Shown here in pieces: positions 32,370-43,379 of a stretch of DNA of 64,000 bases. The position numbers were made by a program, and so were the translations under genes. The DNA is from Heliocidaris erythrogramma (lineage: Eukaryota > Echinodermata > Echinoidea > Camarodonta > Echinometridae). The notes under the pieces are model-generated. The model was given only the letters and a program-made list of their open reading frames with translations. It did no database searches and was not told the origin of the DNA. Where the stretch lies: assembly GCA_025617745.1 (NCBI GenBank), contig CM046863.1:13272875-13336874 (forward strand), in the 5' to 3' direction. How positions within the stretch are numbered: the stretch's first letter is position 1; each line of letters starts with the position of its first letter.

Positions 32370-32748
32370 ATAGACCGGGAGACCGAAATTTACAAAGAGG
32401 TTCAAAAGGCCGACAAAACAAAACTATGTGTATAAAATAAAAAGAGAAAAGGAAAAGAAAGGTCTAAAAGGTCCACTGGACTGACGACCCACGAGACCGA
32501 AAGCCCACTTGACCAACAAAACATATAAATACATAAGAGAAGATAGAACAAATTTCGGTCTCCTAGGACGTTGTTCAAGTGATCCCTTGGAATGTGGCTA
32601 GAACTTATACCCGCAAGACATACATCATCGTACTCGCGGGCTGCCGATCTAGTGACCGTCGTTGCCGTGGGCTGTCGGTCTAGTGAACCGTCATAAAAGT
32701 TATCAGACGGCCCAGGGAGACTGAAATTGTCGGTCTATTACTTTGTAA
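32370..32748. mobile_element. possible foldback element with TAGACCG ends
   Basis: TATAGACCGGGAGACCGAAA at the left and, inverted, ATAGACCGACAATTTCAGTC at the right share an ATAGACCG end. An internal inverted GGAGACCGAAATT occurs at 32555-32569. A tandem 27-bp motif (GGGCTG.CG.TCTAGTGA) lies at 32638-32695. The end resembles that of the palindrome at 52.3 kb. Confidence 0.4.
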
Positions 32749-33315
32749 ATTCTCATGTATGACAATGATAAACACCTCCAGGAATTGATAAAACAATTAA
32801 TTTTGTTTAATTTCTCCATTCCTTAATTATGTAAACAAAACATGTACATGTACTTGTACAGTTTTACATGATATACATTATGATACCAGAATGTCAGTGA
32901 TGTAGGGCTGCTTTATTTCTCTACTTAATTGGTTGAAAAATAAAACAAGAAGCATTTTAAAAGACATTTTGAATAAATGTCCATAAATTATCCTACTGTA
33001 ATCAATACTTAAGGCAAAATTCAGTTTAGAAGTTCATTGAATCTCTTTTAGCTCCACAAGATAACCAAAAATCAAATTGCTCCATAATTAATAGGGAGAA
33101 GCATGTTTTCTGAGATCAGCGGATTTCGCCACATTGTGGCGAAACGTGACTCCAGTCATTGAGGGACACTGGCATCATTCATATTTATATTCATATTTCA
33201 TTTTTCGTTTCCAACAAAATACAAAAATACAAATTACAATTTTCGTAATAAAACAAACTGCAATGCAATGTTTAGACAAAACATTACATTTGAAACTAAG
33301 ATAGATCAATAGAAT
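32749..33315. other. intergenic, nothing recognised
   Basis: AT-rich. The motif CACATTGTGGCGAAACGTG at 33131 is the only structured-looking stretch. Confidence 0.35.
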
Positions 33316-33319
33316 GATT

Positions 33320-33830
33320 AATTCAATTCAATTCAATTCAATTTATTTATTCAAGTCCATTTAAAAAGTACATAAAAACACATCAAACATATAATGATAT
33401 ATAGAGGTTTTTGAACAAACAAACAAAAATGAGAGAGGAAAGAAAAGTAGAATTTAAAAGACAAAAACAAGAACCGTACAATTGCAATTTATACAGCACA
33501 TAAAGTAATGGACATGAAATGGGAAACTGCAAAAGAACCAAATAAAGGTCCATAATAAAATACCTGAGTTTGTACTGATAAAAATTATAAACACATGATT
33601 ATAAAAATGGTGGAATGAATTAATTATGTAGCGGAGTAAGTGAATAAGAATTTAAAAATGAAACATTTTTTAAATAATGAGGAAGAGAGTTCCAAATAAA
33701 AGGTCCTTTGTATTTAAAAGAAAAATAAGATGCTGTGTTTTTACGTTCTTCAATATAATAATTTTCAGGATTTCTAATGTTATAATCATACATCTTTCAA
33801 ATAATACTTTTGAAAGAAAAATGGAACAAT
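33320..33830 (-). pseudogene. LINE ORF2 C-terminus and 3' end (CR1/L2-like), minus strand
   Basis: The minus strand encodes YDYNIRNPENYYIEERKNTA then SFKYKGPFIWNSLPHYLK. This matches the 'Y.tR......... GP..WNsLP..i' C-terminal end typical of CR1/Jockey-group LINE proteins. It ends in an AT-rich 3' UTR and an (AATTG)n tail at 33321-33346. Confidence 0.72.
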
Positions 33831-34051
33831 TGATTTATATTCTGTGGAAATGGAGAGGTCCACTAAAAGCAGAGCTTTTAAATTGTTGACCCCTCAGATG
33901 ATAATCACTTAGAAAAAGTAAATACATAAATAAATGAGAAAAAGGGGCCACCGCTCTATCTCAATAAATTCAATATATATTAACCTAGCTCTTCTGTGAT
34001 CCTTTCCCTCTTTTTGGGGGTGGGATATTCGATTGGTGAAATGTGCCGCCA

Positions 34052-34066
34052 CCCCCCCCCCCCCCC
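34052..34066. repeat. poly(C) run
   Basis: About 15 C followed by GCTACGCCCCCGATTC. No gene between 33.9 and 34.3 kb. Confidence 0.85.
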
Positions 34067-34329
34067 GCTACGCCCCCGATTCTATGTTACTTATCTGGGT
34101 CGGAGTAATATGGCCTGCTTATTATGGCCCTGATTTCACTCCTATGAAGAACATTATATGGTTATCACGGTTTATAATTATTGGAATGCAGTATAAAGAC
34201 TCATTGAACAAGAAAAGATTCTTATATAGCCTCTAGGTCTGTTCATCATAAATCAACATAATGGTGAACAAATACAACTATACAGGTAGGCTGTAGAACC
34301 GTCATGAAATGAGGTGTGAGTAGCATCTA

Positions 34330-34635
34330 TCAGAAGGGGAAAAGGGCAATTATTAGAAAGTCAAAGTGGAATAATCTAGATAAAAGGGGCACTCTTCAGA
34401 TTTGAAAAGCCAATTGCCAAAATGGGAAAAGGGCAATGAGGGAAACAGACACTCTTCAGAAGTTAAAAAAAGGTTTATACATCAAATGAGAAAAGAGGCA
34501 CTTATCAAAATGGGAAAGAGGCATTTACAAGAAAGAAAAATTGTCACTTATAGTAAAGAATGTACACTCATCAGATTTGGAAAGGGGAACTTAACAGGAG
34601 GGGAAAGGGACTTCATGGAAAGGAAAAGTGGAACT
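34330..34635 (+). repeat. degenerate minisatellite, GAAAAGGGGCACTCATCAGA units
   Basis: About ten variants of 'AAAAGGG(G)CA.TCATCAGAA'. The array resumes at 40205-40312 after the LINE, so the LINE was inserted into it. Apparent Lys/Glu-rich frames here are repeat translations. Confidence 0.75.
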
Positions 34636-34639
34636 TATC

Positions 34640-34920
34640 AGAAGAACCGGAGTGGAATCCACCAAAGAAGCGAAGAAACCACGACCAAGATCAATAATCG
34701 TGAAGTTGACAAGCTACAGGAAAAGGAAAGAAATTTTGGATAACAGGAAAAAACAAAAAAATACTGGAATATCGATTGTAGAAGCCCTGACTTCAAGGAA
34801 CCAGAAGTTGCTTGCAATGACCCGTGGTACCGAAGATGGAGTTATAATTGCCTTGGTTCTTGCTAGTGGAGGAAAACGTAACAAGAAACTTATCACTAGT
34901 GAAAATGACCTTCACCATAA
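34640..34920 (+). pseudogene. LINE ORF1 C-terminal remnant
   Basis: The frame includes RPRSIIVKLTSYRKRKEILD and ISIVEALTSRNQKLLAMTR then GGKRNKKLITSENDL. This is the pattern 'rpRpiivKf.sy..R..il..rk.lkgt.i.I.E.LT..N..LL..ar' seen at the nucleic-acid-binding end of LINE ORF1 proteins. The N-terminal coiled-coil part is missing. Confidence 0.6.
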
Positions 34921-35160
34921 TTATTGTAAATCAGTGAATATTATTGCCATGAACTTGCCTCTTGAAAACTATGTGATAACAATTTTTATGCCAATCCATC
35001 TACTCCTTATTTATGCTTTTCCATATTACCTGGTTTGTCATGTATATATATATATGTAATTTTGCATATTATGTCTCATGTTCAAATGTCAATGTCCTTT
35101 CTCTTCTTTTTTATGTATTTTCCTCTTATCTTCTATTTTACATTCTTCTTGTAAGTCGTT

Positions 35161-36110
35161 ATGACGGATGTCTCATTGGAATATATGTGCAATAATGTTG
35201 ATAATTGTACCCTTGGAAATATTTTAAAAGAAAATGAATTTAAGAATGCTTATTTTGATATTGATACCTTCAATGCAAATTATGGAGTAACAACAAACAA
35301 ATGTCAATCCTTCGCCCATTTTAATTGCAGAAGCCTTTCTAAAAACTTTGAAAATTTTGATATACTGGTGAATAATTTAAAACACAAATTTAAAATAATT
35401 GGTTTAACTGAAACCTGGTTGTGTGACACATCACCAGTAAATATGTTTGATATAGAAAACTATGATTTTTTTATATAACAATCGACAAAATAAACGAGGT
35501 GGCGGTACAGCTATGTATATTGAGAATTCACTAAAATTCATATAGAAAAAAAGAACTAACTTTTATAACAGAATCAATTGAAAGTTTTTTATTGAACTAG
35601 ATAGTAAACACAAGAACACAGTTATTGGAGTTATATACCGTCCACCCGGACAATCGATAGAATTTTTTTCTAAACGAATTCACTTTTATTCTGAATAGAG
35701 TAAATGCAATTTCTCATAACTGTTTTATCATGGGGGACTTTAATCTGGATTTAATGAAAATAGCATCTAACACACATGTAGATACATTTTTTTATCTTTT
35801 GTACAGTTATTCATTCTATTGAATTATAGAATGTCCTACACGTATTACATCATCATCTGCATCACTTATCGATGACATTTTTACAAATTATGGAAACCAT
35901 ATGAGTTCTGGTATCTTAATAAGTGACATTAGTGATCACTTGCCAATATTTACTATTTTAACCTCCTCGTATATGCAAGATGATCGTGATATACCAAATT
36001 TAATTAAGAAACGTTATATAAATGAGTCGAACTTGCAATTGTTTTCTTTAAAATTGTATGAATTGTCCTGGAATATATATGATTATGATGATGTTAACAA
36101 GACATAATGG
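35161..36110 (+). pseudogene. LINE APE-type endonuclease domain, broken
   Basis: Successive frames give FAHFNCRSLSKNFENFDILV (catalytic Asn), IIGLTETWLCD (catalytic Glu), RGGGTAMYIENSLKF, VIGVIYRPPGQS, FIMGDFNLDLM (GDFN, catalytic Asp/Asn), CPTRITSSSASLIDDIFTNY and ISDISDHLPIF (SDH, catalytic His). The order and spacing are those of APE endonucleases, which nick the target for reverse transcription. Several frameshifts fall between the blocks. Confidence 0.85.
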
Positions 36111-36921
36111 TACCTTTATGAGGATATTCATGACATTATATGATGAATGTTTCCCGATAAAGTCTGTTTATAAAAAAAAGATGTAAAAGAAAACAATGGA
36201 TTACTCTTGATTTACTTAAATTATGTCATAAGAGGTCAAAGTTGTATAAGGAATAACTTAAAACACCTTTGAATGGTCGTGAAAAAAATATAAACATTTC
36301 CGTAATTTTGTAACATCTAAATTACGTCAGGCAAAGAAAGAATTTTATTACAAAAAAATTAATGATATCAAAAACAATTCTAAATGTACTTGGAATTTAA
36401 TTAATATGTTGTTGAAAAAATGGATTAAGAAAAAAATGAATATTGATGCAATATGTATAGAAAATAATACTCTCACTAATGCTGTTGATATCACAAATGC
36501 TTTTACCGACTTTTTTTAAATGAAGAGCTTACTTGCAAAGGCCCTAAATCCATTTTTTATCATATGGCACTTTTTTATATGCCTTAATAGACATTCACCA
36601 TGTGCATCAAACTGGCTATATTTCAACTTCTAAATGTTTCAGGAAGTTTATTAAAAAATGAGATGAAAATTATGTTTTCTTTCAAAAGGCCCTTAATCCA
36701 AAACACTTTTCTTGCAAATAGCCCTATATCCATTCATCTATCCTGCATCCTGATTGGCTAAGAGAATAGATTTTTTGGCATGAATGACCAATCACGTGCC
36801 TCCACACAACCATCTATCCAGAGACTCTGTGGGAGAATCTTTCCAGCTTTTTGACATTTGTTATAGGAATTAAATACACAAAATTCCTTCGTTTATCAAG
36901 ATCTTGAAAATTACTACAACA

Positions 36922-37077
36922 ATGGAGCTTGCAGATATAGCCAACAATGCCAGAAAAAGAAAGAAAAATGAAAGTAAGTGGCAGAGAAACCAGGCAAAAC
37001 AAAGGAGGAGTAGTCGCGAGTCGCGAACTTGCTTTCTTCTAATTTCACTGAAGTTCATTCTTATTGGATGTACATAG
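36922..37077 (+). CDS. small basic protein / N-terminal exon, unidentified
   Basis: ATG at 36922 opens 51 codons: MELADIANNARKRKKNESKW then QRNQAKQRRSS, followed by a hydrophobic end. The basic 'RKRKK....W.RN.AK..R' pattern recalls N-termini of uncharacterised, repeat-associated invertebrate proteins. That resemblance is from memory and weak. The frame after residue 31 may run into an intron or decayed sequence. Confidence 0.25.
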   Translation: MELADIANNARKRKKNESKWQRNQAKQRRSSRESRTCFLLISLKFILIGCT

Positions 37078-37368
37078 ACCACAATGTCCGATGAATTATC
37101 ACCACTATGCAATATAAAAGTCTTTCCCTTTAATTTATGACCAATACATAATACATCTAGAATGATATTGTGATCCCATTTTTTAAAAAATGTTTCTATT
37201 CTTCCCTTCTTTTTATTCGAACATGCATATATAAATTTTGTTCGCACTGTGTAAATATTTCTTGCTCAGGTTTCAGTTGAAAAAGTAGAATCGCATTGAA
37301 TGTTATTCTTACATGAACTTGCTTGCTTCTAATTTCATTGAAGTTCATTCTTATTGGATGTACATGAG
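37026..37368. repeat. direct repeat pair, ~53 bp, 290 bp apart
   Basis: CGAACTTGCTTTCTTCTAAT...TTATTGGATGTACAT at 37024-37076 recurs at 37314-37366 with three or four changes. Possibly a tandem duplication inside the insertion. Confidence 0.75.
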
Positions 37369-37439
37369 TAGGTGATATGAGGATGGTGTGATATTGAAAA
37401 AGGTTCAGCAGATGCTGTTAACTCTAATGACATGAATAA

Positions 37440-37830
37440 TACAGCCATGACAAAGATGATGTACTGTTAGTGATGGTGATGTTGATGATGACAGTGATAA
37501 ATGTGATGATGGTAGAAATGGTGATAGAGATAATGATAATAATGGTGGCAATGATAATGGCGATAAAGGTATTTACGATCACCATAATGACGATGATGAT
37601 GATGATGATGATGGTTATGATGGTGATGATAATGACAATAATGATGATAATAACAATGATGATGTTGGTTATGATGATGTTGATGCTGATTTCATTCATG
37701 TGTATTATGGTGTGATGCTGAATGTTCTGATGATGGTAATGGTGTGATGACGATGGCAATTGTATGGGTATTGGTGGTATTGGTTACGTGATGTGATGTT
37801 GATTATGATGATGCATTCTACTCTGGATAC
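37440..37830 (+). repeat. (GAT)n / GATGATAAT microsatellite
   Basis: Long degenerate GATGAT and AATGATGAT repeat. Met/Ile-rich frames on both strands are artefacts. Confidence 0.92.
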
Positions 37831-37844
37831 AGTAGATATTGCTT

Positions 37845-38125
37845 TTATCTTGAGCAAATCTGCTTTATTAAGGGCAAATAATGACTGGCTACCGTTGTCA
37901 GCAAACAATACAAATTATCTTTGGAATCGACTTTAAAATATTGCTATATCAGGCAAGGTTTATCCTAGCAAAACAAATATTTTATGCAGTTATCTAGAGA
38001 AATCTGCTTTATTTTTAAGGTCAGATGATGATTTTCGATGAGTCACCCCAATTATCTTTCGAAGTTTATATTTTGATTGATTTTATAATGTTGCTATATC
38101 AGGCAAGGTTTATTATAACCCATTG
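37845..38125. repeat. two tandem units of ~150 bp
   Basis: AAATCTGCTTTATT, AATTATCTTTGGAATCGA and TTGCTATATCAGGCAAGG recur with a 150-base period (37941 and 38091). Confidence 0.75.
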
Positions 38126-38439
38126 AACACTTTAGGCAGATGGAGCAGCACAAGAGGTTAGGGGAACAAGGGCGGTGGATTTTGGGTTCATTAGAAAGAT
38201 TTTTAATGTGTAAATTACTATTATCATTCAAGACTTTTCTTGCAAAAGGCCCTAAATCCCCAAAAAATAATAAATATAAAAAATCATATAAAATTTTTGA
38301 CGGCAGCAGGATTTTTTCAATTATGATTATTGTTACCTGTGGTGATGTCTCTTAAGCATACATGCAAATCTTCTTGAATGAAATCATAGAACTGTGTGAA
38401 ACAAAAAAGTCCTATAACCATTCGGCTTTTTAAAAACTT

Positions 38440-39186
38440 ATTACAGTTTCTGAAATATTAAATATAGTTAAAGATATGAAAAATGTAACTAGTGCTGGAA
38501 TTGATTCAATTAATATCAAAGTAGTTAAACATGTCATTTGTTTAATCAGTGAGCCTTTATTTGTTGTATTTAATCAAAGTCTGTCTAGTGGAACAGTGCC
38601 AAATGATATGAAGGTTGCGCTAATAACTCCAATTCACAAGAAAGGAAAAATTGATGATGTAAACAATTATCGACCAGTTTCTGTTTTGAATATCTTCTCT
38701 GAAATCTTGGAACGATGCATTTACAAGCGATTACTAAATTTTGTTAATAAGCATGATATCAAAAACCAGTTTGGGTTCAGAGAGAGGCACCCCACATGTA
38801 CAGTAATCTTAGAATTAATACATAAAGTAAATCAAGCAATTGATAGAGGTGAATTTACCTGAGCAGTTTTTATTGATTTGTCTAAGGCTTTTAATGTAAT
38901 TGATCATTCAATACTTTTAAGAAAATTATATTATTATGGAATAAGAGGATTACCACTCAAGTGGTTTTGTATTTATCTTGAATCTAAAAAACAATTAACA
39001 GTAATAAACGGTATTAAATCTGAATATGAAACAGTTAGATGTGGAGTGCCCCAGGGATCTATTCTGGGTCCACTTCTTTTCCTTATTTATATAAATTATA
39101 TAATATTTTGTACTCAATCCATTAACTTCATTTTGTTTGCAGATGATACTAGTATTTTTACATCAGGAAAAGATTTGAATTCATGA
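38440..39186 (+). pseudogene. LINE reverse transcriptase palm, broken
   Basis: ALITPIHKKGKIDDVNNYRP then VSVLNIFSEILERC (motifs 0-1), QFGFRERHPT (motif 2), an in-frame TGA at 38860, VFIDLSKAFNVIDH (motif A, catalytic Asp kept, second Asp changed to Asn), RCGVPQGSILGPLLFLIYIN (motif B), LFADDTSIF (motif C). A stop follows at 39184. Confidence 0.9.
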
Positions 39187-39189
39187 TAC

Positions 39190-39885
39190 CAATCGGTTTA
39201 ATAATTTAATTTTAAACACTGAAAAAACAAATTATATGATAGTTGGTACTCGTCAGACCGGTAATATTGATTTGAAATTACAATATAGAAATCGAGAAAT
39301 AATAAAGGTTCAACATACCAAATTTTGGGGCATTTATTTAGATGATAAACTGTCATGGATTTATCATATTAATGATTTATGTACTAAACTGGCAAAAAAC
39401 ATTGGCATACTTTATAAACTACAGTTTTTACCTCAGAAGGTATTGACATTATTGTATTATTCCCTTGTATCATCACATTTAAATTACTGTAATATAATTT
39501 GGAGGTTGACCTCAAATTCTAACATTAATAGAATGCATAAGCTACAAAAACGTGTTATGCGAATAATATCCCATTCACATTTTCTATGTCACAGTAATCC
39601 CCTGTTTAAACAGATGCGAATCTTGCCAATCCACGACATGGTATCACTTAAATATGGCTACTTTTATGTTCACTGTGTATAACAATGTATCTCTATCAAA
39701 GCCATTTAAAGATTATTTCACTCAGAATTGTAAAATACATCATTATAATACAAGATCTGCTCAAAACTTTCACCTTCCTTTGCACCGTACTTGTACTACC
39801 AAAACACTGTATGGAATGATCTACCTGAATCCATTAAGAAATCTAAATCATTACAACATTTCAAACGTTTATATAAAGGTCAATT
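39190..39885 (+). pseudogene. LINE ORF2 post-palm and C-terminal region
   Basis: Contains TKFWGIYLDDKLSWIYHIND ('tKyLGv.id..LsW..Hi'), SSHLNYCNIIWRLT ('lsYcn.vWg'), RMHKLQKRVMRIISHS ('l..LQkravRii') and, in the next frame, YNTRSAQNFHLPLHRT. The frame changes near 39660. Confidence 0.85.
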
Positions 39886-40204
39886 AAATTCAAAGAATAT
39901 GAAATGCTAATATGTAAAAGGTATAAAAATTGTTTGCTTCTGAAATCACATTTTCTCTCCTCTCCCCTTTCTTTTTTCAATCCATCTGTCCTATCCGTAG
40001 TTTAAGATATTCGTTCTATGTTTGTTGTTCAAAACGTTTCACTTTCAATTACTATAATTATGTATATTTTCAGGGAATCATCTTTGACAAGCCTACATGG
40101 CTTTTTATGAGTCCCTCACTTCTTATCTGCAATCAGTTATGAAATATGTATTGTATAAATTTTGATGTTTTTTAAGAGAGTGAAATAAATGAAATGAAAT
40201 GAAA

Positions 40205-40315
40205 TGAAAGTAAAAAGGGGGCACTCATCAGGAGGGGAAAGGGCACTTATAACAAGTATAAAGAAAATTAGGCACTCATGAGAGTAAAAAGGGGCACTTT
40301 GTGGGTGCTTGAAAA
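40205..40315 (+). repeat. minisatellite continuation after LINE
   Basis: AAAAAGGGGGCACTCATCAG, GGAGGGGAAAGGGCACTTAT and AAAAAGGGGCACTTTG repeat the units of 34330-34635. Confidence 0.75.
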
Positions 40316-40327
40316 GTGAGCAGGGTT

Positions 40328-40392
40328 TCAACCCATCTAATATATGCGCCAAACCTTGTCAGAAAGAAGTGGTATGACTATACATTACCAAA
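40328..40392 (+). repeat. 60-bp repeat, partner at 42893
   Basis: TTCAACCCATCTAATATATG, CGCCAAACCTTGTCAGAAAG and AAGTGGTATGACTATACAT recur at 42892-42960. Both copies point the same way. Confidence 0.8.
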
Positions 40393-40753
40393 ACACAAGA
40401 CTGACATAATTTTAAGTCGGGATGGGTTGTCACTCGGCTCCTAAAAATTGGAGTAATTGATTACCCCTTCAAGGCTTATGGAACACATTTTGGCAGAATT
40501 AAGATGTATGGGTGTAAATTGTAATTATAAAGAGGAGATTATCAATAATCATAATATTTTTTTGAATAAAGCCCCTTTATAATTACAATTTATACTAAAA
40601 CTGCTGCATAGGGGTATAAAGGTGACGGATTTCACCGCTTCTATATTGGAGGAGGCCTGCTATACGGTCAAGGATGAATGGTGGATGCCTTCCTTGTATA
40701 GTTTGGTAAAAACAAGTGACTATAAGCCTGAAATGATTGTACCGTCCGGCCGT

Positions 40754-40823
40754 GTCTCGGTAGCTCAGTGGTAGAGCATTGGTACGTTAAGCCAGTGGCC
40801 CGGGTTCGATTCCCGGTCGAGGC
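40754..40823 (+). tRNA. tRNA-like gene or pseudogene, anticodon GUU
   Basis: A cloverleaf forms: acceptor GTCTCGG/TCGAGGC (all seven paired with wobbles), D-stem GCTC/GAGC, anticodon stem TTGGT/GCCAG, T-stem CCGGG/CCCGG with TTCGATT. TTTTT follows eight bases later. The loop ACGTTAA would give anticodon GUU but has C instead of the invariant U33, and the body is unlike animal tRNA-Asn. A tRNA pseudogene or SINE head is as likely as a working gene. Confidence 0.5.
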
Positions 40824-40859
40824 GCTACGATTTTTGTAGGCTTTATTCAAAAAATATTA

Positions 40860-41690
40860 TGTATAATGGGTATATATTACAAAAATATAAAACCGTGAAA
40901 AAGTTTCGATCAGGGAGGGGATGTATATAACACGCCCCTGAAAATACCCCAAAGTGCCCCTAAACCAAGCTTTGCTTCCCAAAATGATCTGGATGTAGAG
41001 AATAAAACACTTTCTGGCATTACCGCCGTAATAACTTCAAAGTGTCTCATTCAATTCAAGTAAATGTAACATAGTACAATTTTAAGTAATGTACCTTTTC
41101 AGAGTGCAATTTGGTGTCAAATGATCATTTCAATAATAAGTTATTGAATTGTGAAAATAGTAATGCTTTCTCAAAAGTGATTATGCAAACACACCCATTG
41201 TCCATCAGCACCTATTTGACAAGACATAATAGAGGAGCTTGCTAAGTATCTGGGCTATGTGAATGACATGCTGAAATCTACCATTCATGAGTTAATTACA
41301 CAAAATTTATCAAGAGGGGAATATGGACTTCATGGGGAAGTAGAGAAGAAACTAAAATTTGATGAGCGGTGACAAAATGAATGTAATATGAAGATATATT
41401 TGATAAGCAGTCACAATCCTCTCAATGTATCATCTGTGTTGATACAGTATGGTAGCTGTTGTGAGGTCACAAGGAATATCGATGCTTAAAATCTACAATG
41501 AGTGCATTTTTTAAAGCAGATGTGTCTGCATTTATTAAGAAATCAAATACAAACATAGCATACAGTAATGATACAAATCAGAATTGATAACCGTAAAGTG
41601 TGATAACTGAATTGCAATAAGAATGTATATACAATATTGAAATTATGGAGGTAAGTCAATAAATCGATATAAATGCAGCGGCCAGCTATC
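40860..41690. other. intergenic, nothing recognised
   Basis: No supportable exon or repeat. Confidence 0.4.
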
Positions 41691-41704
41691 ATAAGCAAGA
41701 ATAC

Positions 41705-41790
41705 TTGGGTGGATATAGCAGCCGGTAGTGGATAGCATGTCTGTCTCAGGGCGGGCGGCCGCGGGACTAGTTGAAATGCAAATTCCAGTT
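41705..41790 (+). mobile_element. tRNA-derived SINE head remnant
   Basis: GCCGGTAGTGGATAGCATG resembles an A box, and GGCCGCGGGACTAGTTGAAA a decayed B-box arm. The GC-rich spacer GGGCGGGCGGCCGCGGG looks like the anticodon/T-stem part of an old tRNA-like head. Confidence 0.4.
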
Positions 41791-41892
41791 TCTAGTTTGT
41801 TTCCGTTCAACCTTGAAATTTGAATTGTAGGTTGTTGGTATGTGACCTCGAAATTCATGGCTGATCAAGTATATAATCAATGCATGTTTGCA

Positions 41893-42478
41893 GGCCAATA
41901 TACCGCTTCTGTAATGTATACAAATTCAAGCACATATATTCTCTGAGCACCTAGTGACGAGCTATTCCATGAACCTGCTTTTTATAAATGAGCCTCAATG
42001 CTTGGAATCCAGTTTGCATACATTATTTGTAGCTATGTCCGGCAAGCTTTCGGGTTGTCCTGTTTGAAAGGTATGCACAAAATGTGCATTCCCGAAGCGG
42101 TTTGTTAAGAGCGTAGGAGTCCCTTGACTCGTAATCATTGTGTCATCGTATTCGAAAAAAATGTCTATCGTCAGAGACCCGAAACAAGCAAGAGAAGCAA
42201 TTTTTTTTCACCTCTATCTCTAGATCTATCTCCTTCTTATCTACTGCCAATAGACCGCTTCGGTAATAATGCAAATTGTATGCATACCTTTCAAACAAAG
42301 GTTGTTCTTGACAGCCTGAAAGCTTGCCGGAGGCTTTCCGGACATAGCTACAAATAATGTATGCAAATGGTTCCAAGCATTGGGGCTCATTTATAAAAAG
42401 CAGGTTCATGGAATAGCTCGTCACTAGGCTCTCAGAGAATATATGTGCATAAATTTGTATACATTACAGAAGCGGACA
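41893..42478. mobile_element. foldback transposon, ~200-bp arms, CCGCTTCTGTAATGTATAC ends
   Basis: The left arm (ACCGCTTCTGTAATGTATAC ... GAAAGGTATGCACAAAATG) and the right arm (CAAATTGTATGCATACCTTT ... GTATACATTACAGAAGCGG) are inverted and share blocks such as GCTATTCCATGAACCTGC and GCTTTTTATAAATGAGCC. The ~140-bp unique middle is non-coding. Confidence 0.85.
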
Positions 42479-42862
42479 AGCCGTCTATTGATTGTGGACA
42501 GTCACCCGTTCTTGGCCCCGGCGAAACGCCAGTGTTTAAACCATATGTGCTGAATGCTTTCTTTCTATTTCGTGAATTTACAATGAATCTATTGTATGGG
42601 AATAAATTTGTAAACAACATGCCTGGTTGACAAAGCATATTAGAGGTCCAATAAAATCAATCTGAAAATGTGGAGAAACCGTGGAAAATAGAGAGGCCCA
42701 TAGTTTTTCAAATGCTGCATATTAAAAATTACACGCCAGAAGCCTGTCCCAAATTAGTTTCCCAATATGAAATTTGACCCCATAAAGTTACTTAGACCAT
42801 CCATGTTATTCACAAGAGCTTGTCAGCCTGAACGAAGCTACCGGGTTTGGCCCCAAAAGCGC

Positions 42863-42960
42863 CCCCCCCCCCCCCCACAAAGTCGGGTCGATTCAACCCA
42901 TCTAACACATGCGCCAAACCTTGTCAGAAAGAAGTGGTATATGATTATACATGACAAAAT
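42863..42960 (+). repeat. poly(C) run followed by the 40.3-kb repeat
   Basis: C run at 42863-42876, then CAAAGTCGGGTCGATTC and the ACATGCGCCAAACCTTGTC repeat shared with 40328-40392. Confidence 0.75.
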
Positions 42961-43379
42961 AGGCTCTGAAAAATGTGTAAGATGTTATGGGACATCGTCT
43001 GCTTAGACATGACTGGTCCATGGTGTGTCGTCACATATCTCAGCAGCGTTCGAGAAGCTCTTCAGCTGCTATATCGGGGGCTGTATTTTACCGTTTTATA
43101 ATTGATAATAATCATTACTTCAAATGTTTCCAAGCGTTGAATTTGGATAACATTGTTTAATTTATGCCATCTATGCAATAATAAGTATTAAGCCAATATT
43201 TAAAATCATTAAAGTTCTACTTTAACTTAAGGTATGTTATTGATTAAGTAAAAAATAAAATAGATACATAAAAACACTAAAAGCTTACTCCTCATTGTGC
43301 TACAATAGGCATACTCTCCCAGCTTTTGATACTCTGTGCGTGATAATATTTTTTTTAAAGCCAGATGAAAAAAAAAGTT

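Larger units (their letters stand above)
36520..38400. mobile_element. 1.9-kb insertion splitting the LINE, DNA-transposon-like
   Basis: LINE coding sequence stops at about 36515 (..VDITNAFTDFF) and resumes near 38400. The insert carries TTGCAAA(A)GGCCCTAAATCC near its left edge (36533), variants at 36685 and 36713, and again towards the right (38240). A small basic reading frame (36922-37077), a GAT microsatellite and two duplicated segments lie within. The exact ends and target duplication are not resolved. Confidence 0.55.
34636..40209 (+). mobile_element. CR1/L2-like LINE, degenerate, split by a 1.9-kb insertion
   Basis: Parts occur in canonical order: ORF1 tail (34640-34920), APE-type endonuclease (35161-36110), linker (36110-36515), insertion (36520-38400), reverse transcriptase (38440-39190), post-palm region (39190-39880), 3' UTR, and a (GAAAT)n tail at 40183-40209. 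Frameshifts and stops in every part show it is inactive. The 5' end is cut where minisatellite sequence begins. Confidence 0.85.

Noticed and set aside
34402..34640. Lys/Glu-rich 113-codon frame as a possible host gene
   Set aside because: Most of it is translated minisatellite (GAAAAGGGGCACTCATCAGA units). Only the later, shifted frame from 34640 matches LINE ORF1.
37424..37759. Ile- or Met-rich frames of 81-111 codons on both strands
   Set aside because: Pure GAT-microsatellite translation. Both strands are open only because the repeat lacks stops.
41745..41780. NotI/SacII/SpeI-like polylinker (GGGCGGGCGGCCGCGGG, ACTAGT) suggesting cloning-vector contamination
   Set aside because: The surrounding sequence is tRNA-like (GTAGTGGATAGC..GTCTGTCTC) and AT-rich host DNA continues on both sides. 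The GC-rich part fits a decayed SINE head. No vector backbone is present.
42432..42638. 61-68-codon frames on both strands near 42.5 kb
   Set aside because: They start inside the right arm of a foldback transposon and show no domain.
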